Part shown: piece after piece, positions 1 to 7,063 of the stretch
Layout: each line of letters opens with the position of its first letter
How positions within the stretch are numbered: position 1 is the first letter of the stretch
Assembly: GCA_049651845.1 (NCBI GenBank)
Contig: JBASCW010000130.1
Location: forward strand, 1-38,831
DNA from: RBG-16-66-20 sp049651845
GTDB lineage: Bacteria > Pseudomonadota > Gammaproteobacteria > Burkholderiales > SG8-39
Direction of reading: 5' to 3'
Length of the DNA: 38,831 nucleotides
Program-made: the position numbers and the translations under genes
Notes under the pieces: generated by a model
The model's input: only the letters and a program-made list of their open reading frames with translations
The model's database searches: none
Told to the model about the DNA's origin: nothing

Positions 1-461
1 CGCCGGCGCCGGCGGCGCCCCCGGCGCCGGCCGCGGTTCCGGTCGCCGAAAGGCTGGCCAAGGCGCTCGAGAAGCTCCCGGTGGCGGTGAGCGAGAGCGC
101 CGGCGGCTTCGCGCTGCGCATCGCCGATGACCAGCAGTTCGCTTCAGGCAGCAACCAGCCGGCGCCGGCGCTGCGCGCGCTGCTGCCGAGAATCGCCGCC
201 GCGCTGGACGGGCTGCCCGGCGCGATCGTGGTCGTCGGACATGCCGACGCCACGCCAGCCGGGTCGCGCTTTGCCTCCAACGCCGATCTCTCGGCCGCGC
301 GAGCGCGCGCGGCCGCGCGCCTGATGGCGCAGAAGCTCGCCGATCCGAAGCGGCTCGCGGTCGAGGGCCGCGGCGACGCCGAGCCGATCGCGCCCAACGA
401 CACCGGCGCCGGGCGCGCGAAGAACCGGCGCATCGAGCTCCAGCTGAAGGCCGCGAACTGA
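1..461 (+). CDS. tssL: TssL (IcmH/DotU family) C-terminal OmpA-like domain, 5' partial
   Basis: The reading frame is open from base 3 of the window and ends at TGA 459-461, so only the C-terminus is present. It starts with an Ala/Pro-rich linker and continues into an OmpA-like peptidoglycan-binding domain. Typical OmpA features are the VVGHADATP segment, the NADLSAARARA helix and the closing GRAKNRRIEL motif with its Arg pair. Long-form TssL proteins carry this domain in the periplasm, where it anchors the type VI secretion membrane complex to the cell wall. The assignment as TssL, rather than another OmpA-domain protein, rests on the TssM-like gene 16 bp downstream, which is the usual tssL-tssM order. 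The N-terminal DotU domain and membrane helix are outside the window and cannot be checked. Confidence 0.75.
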   Translation, partial: PAPAAPPAPAAVPVAERLAKALEKLPVAVSESAGGFALRIADDQQFASGSNQPAPALRALLPRIAAALDGLPGAIVVVGHADATPAGSRFASNADLSAARARAAARLMAQKLADPKRLAVEGRGDAEPIAPNDTGAGRAKNRRIELQLKAAN

Positions 462-477
462 GGAAGACGCCAGCGTC

Positions 478-1599
478 ATGACCACGATCCTCGATCGCCT
501 CGCCCAATCCGCGGCCGGTGCCGACGCCGGCACGGACGCGCGCGTCGCGGCCGAGCTGGAATCCATCCGTGCGCGCTTCAAGCAGGCCGCCGGAGATCTC
601 GACGGCGCGCGCTTTCCCTCACCCGACGGCCGGGGGCGCGAGATCGAGGAGCTGCCCTGGTACGTGATGATCGGCGCGCCGGGCTCCGGCAAGACCACCG
701 CGCTGATCAACTCCGGGCTGCGCTTCCCGCTCTACGCCAAGGACACCTCGCCCTCGGTGCCCGGCGTGGGCGGCACGCGCAACTGCGACTGGTGGTTCTC
801 GGACGAGGCGGTGCTGCTCGACACGGCCGGGCGCTACACCACGCAGGACAGCGACCGCCGCGCCGACGCCGCGGCCTGGCTGGGCTTTCTGGCGCTGCTC
901 AGGGAGGCGCGGCCGCAGCGCCCGCTCAACGGCGCGCTGGTGACCGTCAGCGTGATGGACCTTCTGCTCTGGACCAAGGCCGAGCGCGCGAAGTTCGCGG
1001 GCCACGTGCGCATGCGGATCTCCGAGATGGTCGCCGCGCTCGAGACGCGCTTCCCGGTGTATGTGCTGATCACGAAATCGGACCTGCTGGCCGGCTTCAC
1101 CGAGTTCTTCGGCGACCTGGACGTGATGGGCCGCTCCCAGGTCTGGGGCACGACGTTCCCGATGGACATCGACCCGGCGCTGTACGGCGGTCCCTACGCG
1201 GCCGACTTCACGGCGCTGGAGAACCGACTCTGCGCCGAGATGCTGGCGCGGCTTCAGGAGGAGCGCGACCTGCAGCGGCGCGCCGCGATCTACCGCTTCC
1301 CGCAGCAGTTCCACGCCATGGGCCCGCTGGTCGGCGAATTCATCGAGCAGGCCTTCGGCACGCAGGTGAACCACAAGCCGATCCTGCTGCGCGGCGCGTA
1401 TTACACGAGCGGCACGCAGGAAGGCAATCCGATCGACCGCGTGCTGGTGGCGCTGGCGCGCACCTTCCGCCTGGACCGCGCCGCGGCCGGCGGACTGGGC
1501 GGCACCGGCAAGAGTTTCTTCCTGACGCGGCTGCTGCGCGAGGTGGTGTTCTCCGAGGCCGAGCTCGCGGTCATGGACCGCGACGCGGCGGGCGCCTAG
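478..1599 (+). CDS. tssM: TssM-like NTPase domain protein, severely shortened (373 aa)
   Basis: This is related to the N-terminal cytoplasmic domain of TssM (IcmF), the inner-membrane NTPase of type VI secretion. Visible motifs are a Walker A GAPGSGKTT at about residues 66-74, a Walker B LLDTAGRY with D115, and TKSD at 199-202; the CDWWF and RFPVYVLITK segments are typical of the family. Full TssM is about 1100-1200 residues, with two N-terminal transmembrane helices, this domain, a third helix and a long periplasmic part. Here the protein starts just after the place of the first two helices and stops just before the third, after LTRLLREVVF. No membrane segment remains. The ATG follows GAGGAAG. 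It is either a remnant cut off at the junction with the isc locus or a free-standing domain; the intact nucleotide-binding motifs argue against long decay. Confidence 0.75.
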   Translation: MTTILDRLAQSAAGADAGTDARVAAELESIRARFKQAAGDLDGARFPSPDGRGREIEELPWYVMIGAPGSGKTTALINSGLRFPLYAKDTSPSVPGVGGTRNCDWWFSDEAVLLDTAGRYTTQDSDRRADAAAWLGFLALLREARPQRPLNGALVTVSVMDLLLWTKAERAKFAGHVRMRISEMVAALETRFPVYVLITKSDLLAGFTEFFGDLDVMGRSQVWGTTFPMDIDPALYGGPYAADFTALENRLCAEMLARLQEERDLQRRAAIYRFPQQFHAMGPLVGEFIEQAFGTQVNHKPILLRGAYYTSGTQEGNPIDRVLVALARTFRLDRAAAGGLGGTGKSFFLTRLLREVVFSEAELAVMDRDAAGA

Positions 1600-1620
1600 C
1601 CGGCGCCGCGCCGCGGCCTG

Positions 1621-1815
1621 CTACTCCGCTTCCTCGATCCAGGCCATCTGGATCGCTTCCAGGATCTTCTCGCCGCTGCGCTTCGGGTCGTCGCTGAATC
1701 CCGGCAGCGCCAGGACCCAGTTGCGCAGGTCGACGAAGTTCACGGTCTTCGGGTCGGTGTCGGGGCGCGCTTCCAGAAGCGCGATCGCAATGTCGCGCGA
1801 ATCGGTCCACTTCAT
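1621..1815 (-). CDS. iscX: IscX (YfhJ), Fe-S assembly regulator
   Basis: This 64-residue acidic protein starts MKWTDSRDIAIALLE and ends IQMAWIEEAE, the length and ends usual for IscX. IscX binds IscS and iron and tunes cluster assembly on IscU, competing with frataxin for the same IscS surface. The ATG (1815-1813) overlaps the fdx stop in an ATGA arrangement, so translation is probably coupled. It is the last gene of the isc operon, and its stop lies 21 bp from the convergent TssM-like gene. A much longer reading frame continues upstream in the same phase, but homology fixes the start here. Confidence 0.93.
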   Translation of the reverse strand: MKWTDSRDIAIALLEARPDTDPKTVNFVDLRNWVLALPGFSDDPKRSGEKILEAIQMAWIEEAE

Positions 1816-2159
1816 TTCTTTGCGCCGCCTTCTCGCTCGTAGTTGATGGTGTATTTCGGGATCTCGATCACGAGGTCCGCGCCGTCCATGAGCGCCTGGC
1901 ACGACAGGCGCGAGCTCGCCTCCAGCCCCCAGGCCTTGTCGAGCAGGTCCTCCTCCTTCTCCTCGGCCGGCGCGAGCGAGCCGAAGCCCTCGCGCACGAT
2001 CACGTGGCAGGTGGTGCAGGCGCAGGACTTCTCGCAGGCGTGCTCGATCTCGATGCCGTGCGCGAGCAGCTGGTCGCAGAGCGACTCGCCCGCGACGGCC
2101 TCGAACGCGGCGCCCTGCGGGCACAGCGTGGCGTGCGGCAGCACCGTCACCTTAGGCAT
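1812..2159 (-). CDS. fdx: ISC [2Fe-2S] ferredoxin Fdx
   Basis: A 115-residue adrenodoxin-type ferredoxin that delivers electrons for cluster assembly on IscU. The cluster ligands are C42, C48 and C51 in the segment HACEKSCACTTC, plus C87 in RLSCQAL; this is the spacing of E. coli Fdx. The C-terminus IPKYTINYERE is typical of the ISC subfamily. The start codon (2159-2157) lies inside the end of hscA, giving an 8-nt overlap, and the stop overlaps iscX by 4 nt. The start MPKVTVLPHA is chosen by family alignment; the frame stays open further upstream without homology. Confidence 0.95.
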   Translation of the reverse strand: MPKVTVLPHATLCPQGAAFEAVAGESLCDQLLAHGIEIEHACEKSCACTTCHVIVREGFGSLAPAEEKEEDLLDKAWGLEASSRLSCQALMDGADLVIEIPKYTINYEREGGAKK

Positions 2160-4020
2160 CCAGGCTCTCGACCGACCGGCCCGCGAGCGCGCGGCGCACG
2201 CTGGCGTCCATGCGGCGCGCGGCGAACTCCTCGGTCGCGCGGTTGAGCGCGTCGCTCGCGGTCTTGATGGCGCGCACATGCGGCGTGGCGAGCGCGCGCT
2301 CCAGGAAGACGATCTTCTCCTCGATGTCACTGAGCTCATCGGCGGCCAGCAACGCCCCATCCTCCGCCAGGGCGCTGCGCGTCGCGTCGATCAGGCGTTG
2401 CGCGTCGACGCGGTGCTCGCTGAGCGCCCGCGCGTGCATGTCTTCCTTCGCGTGCTGATAGGAATCGCTCAGCATGCGCTCGATGTCCGCGTCGGCCAGG
2501 CCGTAGGACGGCTTGACGGTCACGTGCGCTGCCGCGCCGGTCGCCTTCTCCTGCGCCGACACCGACAGCAGGCCGTCGGCGTCCACCTGGAAGGTGACGC
2601 GCACCCGCGCCGCGCCCGCCACCATCGGCGGGATACCCTTCAGCTCGAAGCGCGCGAGCGAGCGGCAGTCGGCCACCAGCTCGCGCTCGCCCTGCACGAC
2701 GTGGAAGCTCATGCCGGTCTGGCCGTCCTTGAACGTCGTGAACTCCTGAGCCTTGGCGCAGGGAATCGTGGTGTTGCGCGGCACGATGCGCTCGGCGAGG
2801 CCGCCCATGGTCTCGATGCCGAGCGACAGCGGAATCACGTCGAGCAGCAGCCAGTCCTCGCCCTCGGGCTTGTTGCCGGCGAGCACGTTGGCCTGCATCG
2901 CGGCGCCGAGCGCGACCACCTTGTCCGGATCGAGGTTGTTGAGCGGGTCGCGGCAGAAGAACTCGGCCGCGGCGCGCTGGATCTGCGGCATGCGCGTCGC
3001 GCCGCCGACCATCACCACGCCCTTGACCTGCGCGACGCCGAGGCCGGCGTCGCGCAGCGCCTTGCGCACCGGCGCGAGCGTCTTCTGCACCAGGTGCTGG
3101 GTGATCCGGCAGAAGGTCTCGGTGTCGAGCGTCAGGTCGACGAGCTCCCCCGAGGAGAGCTTCGCGGTGATGCGCGCCTCTCCATGTCCGGTCAGGGTTT
3201 CCTTCGCCTCGCGCGCCTTCACCAGCAGCAGTCCCATGTCGCGCGGCTGCAGCGGCGCGAGCTTGGCCGCCTCGATGATCCAGCAGAACACGCGCTGGTC
3301 CCAGTCGTCGCCGCCGAGCGCCGAGTCGCCGCTGGTGGCGACCACCTCGAACACGCCCTTGGTCAGCCGCAGGATGGAGATGTCGAAGGTGCCGCCGCCC
3401 AGGTCGAACACCGCGTAGGTGCCCTCGGCGCCGTTGTCCAGGCCGTAGGCGATCGCCGCTGCGGTCGGCTCGTTGAGCAGGCGCAGCACGTTCAGGCCCG
3501 CGAGCCGGGCCGCGTCCTTGGTCGCCTGGCGCTGCGCATCGTCGAAATACGCCGGCACGGTGATGACGGCACCCGTCAGATTGTCGCCCAGCGACTTTTC
3601 CGCTCTCGATTTCAGGGCCTTCAGAATCTCGGAGGAAACTTCGACAGGACTTTTCGCGCCGGCAACCGTCTTCAACTGAACCATGCCGGGCGCGTCGACG
3701 AAATCGTAGGGCGTGTTCTCGGCGTGGGCCACGTCCTTCAGGCCGCGCCCCATGTAGCGCTTGACCGACGCGACCGTATTCCTGGGGTCGTCCGCCTGGT
3801 GCGCCTGCGCGCTGTAGCCCACCTCGGTACGGCCGTCGGGCAGGTAGCGCACGATCGAGGGCAGCAGCGCGCGGCCCTGCGCGTCGGGCAGCACCGTGGC
3901 GACCCCGCCGCGCACCGTCGCCACCAGCGAATTGGTGGTGCCCAGGTCGATGCCCACCGCCAGCCGCTGCTGGTGCGGCTCGGGCGACTGGCCCGGCTCC
4001 GAGATCTGGAACAACGCCAT
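2152..4020 (-). CDS. hscA: HscA, Hsp70-type chaperone for Fe-S cluster transfer
   Basis: A 622-residue Hsp70-family ATPase specialised in releasing clusters from IscU through its LPPVK motif. Nucleotide-binding motifs are GIDLGTTNSLVA at about residues 23-34, LLNEPTAAAIAYG at about 181-193 and FDLGGGTFDISIL at about 205-217. The substrate-binding half contains a LSLGIETMGG-type segment. The length matches E. coli HscA (616). The start ATG at 4020 has AAGGA eight bases upstream. It follows hscB by 22 bp and overlaps fdx at its 3' end, so hscB, hscA and fdx form one translational block in the isc operon. Confidence 0.96.
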   Translation of the reverse strand: MALFQISEPGQSPEPHQQRLAVGIDLGTTNSLVATVRGGVATVLPDAQGRALLPSIVRYLPDGRTEVGYSAQAHQADDPRNTVASVKRYMGRGLKDVAHAENTPYDFVDAPGMVQLKTVAGAKSPVEVSSEILKALKSRAEKSLGDNLTGAVITVPAYFDDAQRQATKDAARLAGLNVLRLLNEPTAAAIAYGLDNGAEGTYAVFDLGGGTFDISILRLTKGVFEVVATSGDSALGGDDWDQRVFCWIIEAAKLAPLQPRDMGLLLVKAREAKETLTGHGEARITAKLSSGELVDLTLDTETFCRITQHLVQKTLAPVRKALRDAGLGVAQVKGVVMVGGATRMPQIQRAAAEFFCRDPLNNLDPDKVVALGAAMQANVLAGNKPEGEDWLLLDVIPLSLGIETMGGLAERIVPRNTTIPCAKAQEFTTFKDGQTGMSFHVVQGERELVADCRSLARFELKGIPPMVAGAARVRVTFQVDADGLLSVSAQEKATGAAAHVTVKPSYGLADADIERMLSDSYQHAKEDMHARALSEHRVDAQRLIDATRSALAEDGALLAADELSDIEEKIVFLERALATPHVRAIKTASDALNRATEEFAARRMDASVRRALAGRSVESLDA

Positions 4021-4042
4021 CAGCGTTCCTTGACCAGCGCCA

Positions 4043-4588
4043 TCAGGCTTCCAATGCCTCGTAGGCGGCGTCGATGTCCTCGCCGAACCGCTCCAGGAAC
4101 ATGAGCTTTCTCACCAGGTCCTTGGCGGCGGCGAAATCGCGATCGCCGTCGATCTTCTCCCGGATCTGACTCTCGATTTCACGCCTTTCGACCGAAAGAT
4201 TCCGGGCAATCAAGTCCAGTTCGGCGCCATTCTTCGCCTGCTCGAGCTGCTCCCTGAGTTCCATCTGCTGCATGAGGAATTCGCGCGGCATGGCGGTGTT
4301 GCTTTCGAAGGCGACGTCCACGCCGTTCAGCTCGAGCAGATACTGGGCGCGGCGCACGGGGCTCTTGAGGGTGCGGTAGGCCTCGTTCACGCGGGTCGTC
4401 ATCTGCAACGAAGCGCGCCGCTCGGCCTCGCCGGCGTGCGCATAGCGGTCCGGGTGCACCTGCGCCTGGATGTCGCGGTAGGCGGCGTCCAGGCGCGCGG
4501 GGTCCAGCGCGAAGGCCGGGGCGAGTCCGAACAGCTCGAAGTGGCTAGACGTTAAAGCTTTCGCCGCAACCGCACTCGTCTTTGACAT
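4043..4588 (-). CDS. hscB: HscB, J-domain co-chaperone
   Basis: A 181-residue DnaJ-type protein that brings IscU to HscA and stimulates its ATPase. The J-domain HPD motif is at residues 45-47 (QVHPDRY), and the C-terminal helical domain with the FLMQQMELRE segment is the IscU-binding part. The only ordinary start codon in frame before the J-domain is the ATG at 4588, inside iscA, which gives a 44-nt overlap. Relative to E. coli HscB this adds about 14 residues before SSHFELFGL. No strong ribosome site precedes it, so reinitiation or coupling from iscA is likely. Confidence 0.93.
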   Translation of the reverse strand: MSKTSAVAAKALTSSHFELFGLAPAFALDPARLDAAYRDIQAQVHPDRYAHAGEAERRASLQMTTRVNEAYRTLKSPVRRAQYLLELNGVDVAFESNTAMPREFLMQQMELREQLEQAKNGAELDLIARNLSVERREIESQIREKIDGDRDFAAAKDLVRKLMFLERFGEDIDAAYEALEA

Positions 4589-4868
4589 TGGGGTTCTTGA
4601 ACTTGAAGCCTTCGTTCAAACCCTCGCGCGCAAAGTCGAGCTCGGTGCCGTCGAGGTAGGGCAGGCTCTTTGGATCCACCACCACCTTGACGCCGTGGCT
4701 CTCGAACTGCAGGTCCTCGGTATTGACCGCGTCGGCGTACTCGATCTTGTAGGCTATGCCCGAGCAGCCCGTCGTGCGCACGCCCAGGCGCAGCCCCACG
4801 CCCTTGCCGCGCCGCGCAAGGAAATTCTGGACGTGCGATGCGGCCTTCTCGGTGAGGGTCACAGCCAT
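4545..4868 (-). CDS. iscA: IscA, A-type Fe-S carrier
   Basis: A 107-residue A-type carrier protein that receives clusters or iron and hands them to apo-targets. The three conserved cysteines are C35 (TTGCSG), C99 and C101 (ECGCGESF), at the same numbers as in E. coli IscA. It sits between iscU (3 bp gap) and hscB (44-nt overlap), the standard isc position. ErpA has the same fold, but this place in the operon and the ESFNV C-terminus favour IscA. Confidence 0.95.
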   Translation of the reverse strand: MAVTLTEKAASHVQNFLARRGKGVGLRLGVRTTGCSGIAYKIEYADAVNTEDLQFESHGVKVVVDPKSLPYLDGTELDFAREGLNEGFKFKNPNVKDECGCGESFNV

Positions 4869-4871
4869 CGT

Positions 4872-5252
4872 CTATTTGTGTTTCTTCTTGTAGTCCTCGA
4901 CGGCCGCCTTGATCGCGTCCTCGGCGAGGATCGAGCAGTGGATCTTCACCGGCGGCAGCGACAGCTCGGCGGCGATCTGCGTGTTCTTGATGCCGGCGGC
5001 CTCGTCGAGCTTCTTGCCCTTCACCCACTCGGTGACCAGCGAGGACGAGGCGATCGCCGAGCCGCAGCCGTAAGTCTTGAAGCGCGCGTCCTCGATGACG
5101 CCGTCCTTGTTGACTTTGATCTGCAGTTTCATCACGTCGCCGCAGGCCGGCGCGCCGACCATGCCGGTACCGATCGATTCGTCGCTCTTTTCGAACGAGC
5201 CGACGTTGCGCGGATTCTCGTAGTGATCGATGACCTTGTCGCTGTATGCCAT
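4872..5252 (-). CDS. iscU: IscU, Fe-S scaffold
   Basis: A 126-residue scaffold on which IscS sulfur and iron are assembled into [2Fe-2S] and [4Fe-4S] clusters. Cluster ligands C37 (PACGD), C63 (YGCGSA) and C106 (KIHCS) are present, with D39 and H105 next to them. The HscA recognition motif LPPVK is at 99-103. A good ribosome site, GAGGAG, lies just before the ATG. It is the second structural gene of the operon, 10 bp after iscS. Confidence 0.97.
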   Translation of the reverse strand: MAYSDKVIDHYENPRNVGSFEKSDESIGTGMVGAPACGDVMKLQIKVNKDGVIEDARFKTYGCGSAIASSSLVTEWVKGKKLDEAAGIKNTQIAAELSLPPVKIHCSILAEDAIKAAVEDYKKKHK

Positions 5253-5262
5253 TGTCGTCTCC

Positions 5263-6471
5263 TCAGTGGGCTGCCCACTGCACCGTGTTTAGGTCGATGC
5301 CTTCCTTGTGCATCTCCCAGAGCGGCGAGAGATCCCGCAGCTTTGCCACCTTTACCCTGATGTGATCGACCGCGTATTCGACCTCTTCCGCGGTCGTGAA
5401 GCGCCCGAGCGTGAACCGTATCGAGCTGTGCGCCAGCTCATCGGAGCGCCCCAGCGCGCGCAATACGTAGGACGGCTCGAGCGATGCAGAGGTGCATGCA
5501 GATCCCGAGGATACGGCGATGTCCTTGACCGCCATGATCAGCGATTCGCCCTCGACGTAGTTGAAGCTCATGTTGAGGTTGTGCGGCACGCGCCGCGCGA
5601 GGTCGCCGTTCACGAACACTTCCTCCATCTGGTTCAGGCCCGCGAGCAGACGGTCGCGCAGCGCCCCGATGCGCTCGCGCTCGGCCGCCATCTCCAGCCT
5701 GGCGAGCCGGAAGGCCTCGCCCATGCCGACGATCTGGTGGGTGGCGAGCGTGCCGGAGCGGAAGCCGCGCTCGTGCCCGCCGCCGTGCATCTGCGCTTCC
5801 AAACGAACGCGGGGTTTTCGCCGCACGTACAGCGCGCCGATGCCCTTCGGGCCATAGGTCTTGTGCGCGGAGAAGGACATCAGGTCCACCTTGAGCGCCT
5901 GCAGGTCGATGGCGCACTTGCCGGTCGCCTGCGCCGCATCGACGTGAAACAGCACGCCCTTCGAGCGGCAGAGCTCGCCGATCGCCGGGATGTCCTGGAT
6001 CACGCCGATCTCGTTGTTGACGAACATCACCGACACCAGGACCGTGTCCTTGCGCAGCGCCGCCTCGAGCTGGCCGAGATCCAGCAGCCCGTCGGGCTGC
6101 ACGTCGAGGTAGGTCACCTCGAAGCCGCGGCGCTCGAGCTCGCGCATCGAGTCGAGCGTCGCCTTGTGCTCGGTCTTCACCGTCACCAAGTGCTTGCCCT
6201 TGGTCTTGTAGAACTCGGCCGCGCCCTTGAGCGCGAGGTTGATCGATTCGGTCGCGCCCGAGGTCCAGACCAGGTCCTTGGCGTCGCAGCGCACCAGCGC
6301 GGCGACCTGCTCGCGCGCCTGCTCGACCGCCTCCTCGGCTTTCCAGCCGAAGGCATGCGAGCGGCTCGCCGGGTTGCCGTAGTGCTCCGTGAGATAGGGG
6401 ATCATCTTCTCCGCCACGCGCGGATCGACCGGCGTGGTCGCGGAGTAATCGAGGTAGATCGGCAGCTTCAT
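5263..6471 (-). CDS. iscS: IscS, cysteine desulfurase
   Basis: A 402-residue PLP enzyme that converts cysteine to alanine and carries the sulfur as a persulfide to IscU and to tRNA thiolation. The PLP lysine is K204 in SFSAHKTYGPKG, and the catalytic loop cysteine is C326 in SSGSACTSASLEP. The C-terminus DLNTVQWAAH matches the IscS end that contacts IscU. The ATG overlaps the iscR stop by one base (TGATG), so the start at MKLPIYLDYS is secure although the frame is open upstream. Close to the 404 residues of E. coli IscS. Confidence 0.97.
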   Translation of the reverse strand: MKLPIYLDYSATTPVDPRVAEKMIPYLTEHYGNPASRSHAFGWKAEEAVEQAREQVAALVRCDAKDLVWTSGATESINLALKGAAEFYKTKGKHLVTVKTEHKATLDSMRELERRGFEVTYLDVQPDGLLDLGQLEAALRKDTVLVSVMFVNNEIGVIQDIPAIGELCRSKGVLFHVDAAQATGKCAIDLQALKVDLMSFSAHKTYGPKGIGALYVRRKPRVRLEAQMHGGGHERGFRSGTLATHQIVGMGEAFRLARLEMAAERERIGALRDRLLAGLNQMEEVFVNGDLARRVPHNLNMSFNYVEGESLIMAVKDIAVSSGSACTSASLEPSYVLRALGRSDELAHSSIRFTLGRFTTAEEVEYAVDHIRVKVAKLRDLSPLWEMHKEGIDLNTVQWAAH

Positions 6472-6965
6472 CACGCGGCCACCTTCTCCGCGGGCTTGGC
6501 GGCCGGGCTCTCGGCCGTGCCTTCCGGGCCGCGGAAATGCTTGATCACCTGGACCTGCTTGCCCTGCTGGTGCGAAACCACGTCGGCCAGCGAGACCGAG
6601 CTGAGGTATTCGTTCATCTTCTCGTTCAGCGTCGCCCACAAGTCGTGCGTGATGCAGCGCCGGTCGTCGTTGCAGTTCTCCTTGCCGCCGCACTGCGTCG
6701 CGTCGATCGGCTCGTCCACCGCGCTGATGATGTCCGCCACCGTGATCTGCGCGGTCGCCTTGGCGAGGTTGTAGCCGCCGCCCGGCCCGCGCACGCTGTT
6801 CACGAGCTTGGCGCGGCGCAGCTTGCCGAACAGCTGCTCCAGGTACGACAGCGAGATGTGCTGGCGCTCGCTGATGGCGGCGAGCGTGACCGGCCCGCGC
6901 GTCTGGCGCATCGAGAGATCCACCATCGCGGTGACCGCGAACCTGCCTTTGGTTGTCAGTCTCAT
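6471..6965 (-). CDS. iscR: IscR, Rrf2-family [2Fe-2S] repressor of the isc operon
   Basis: A 164-residue Rrf2-type regulator, first gene of the isc operon. The N-terminal winged helix starts MRLTTKGRFAVTAM. The cluster ligands are C92, C98, C104 and H107, with the same spacing as E. coli IscR, so it should sense Fe-S status. The cluster-bound form binds type-1 sites, and one such site lies 44 bp upstream of the start (7009-7033), which predicts autorepression. The C-terminal tail after residue 150 is rich in Ala, Pro and Lys and looks disordered. Confidence 0.96.
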   Translation of the reverse strand: MRLTTKGRFAVTAMVDLSMRQTRGPVTLAAISERQHISLSYLEQLFGKLRRAKLVNSVRGPGGGYNLAKATAQITVADIISAVDEPIDATQCGGKENCNDDRRCITHDLWATLNEKMNEYLSSVSLADVVSHQQGKQVQVIKHFRGPEGTAESPAAKPAEKVAA

Positions 6966-6999
6966 GAGTGTGCCGTCTTATACCCGATGAAGATGCTCA

Positions 7000-7029
7000 A
7001 GTATAGCAAATCCCGACAAATTTTGTCAG
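7000..7029 (-). promoter_or_regulatory. iscR promoter (-35 CTGACA, 18 bp, -10 TATACT)
   Basis: Read on the minus strand, CTGACA (7029-7024) is followed after 18 bp by TATACT (7005-7000), with a TG one base before the -10 as in extended -10 promoters. The start would lie about 27 nt upstream of the iscR ATG. The IscR-like site covers the -35, which fits repression by blocking polymerase. No other good promoter is seen for the isc genes. Confidence 0.65.
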
Positions 7030-7033
7030 GTAT
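7009..7033 (-). promoter_or_regulatory. IscR type-1 operator
   Basis: The minus strand reads ATACCTGACAAAATTTGTCG followed by GGATT. Against the published type-1 consensus ATASYYGACTRWWWYAGTCRRSTAT, I count 21 of 25 positions matching, including both GAC/GTC half-sites. It overlaps the predicted -35 of iscR. Confidence 0.75.
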
Positions 7034-7047
7034 AGAGAATCTCTATA
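7031..7047. promoter_or_regulatory. Perfect palindrome TATAGAGA-A-TCTCTATA upstream of iscR
   Basis: Two 8-base arms are exact inverted copies around one central base. The element touches the end of the IscR site and lies just upstream of the iscR -35 and 17 bp downstream of the cysE stop. It does not match the IscR type-1 consensus well. It could be a second regulator site or an UP-like element. The cysE-end transcript would form only a weak AT-rich hairpin from it. Confidence 0.45.
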
Positions 7048-7063
7048 AACCGTTTCCCGTCAA

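Noticed and set aside
1843..4104. Very long plus-strand reading frame (753 codons) opposite hscA and fdx
   Set aside because: It is antisense to well-conserved genes, is rich in Arg, Ala, His and Leu as expected from GC-rich third positions, and shows no family motif.
5308..6774. Long plus-strand frame opposite iscS and iscR
   Set aside because: Same composition artefact; the minus-strand genes have all catalytic residues.
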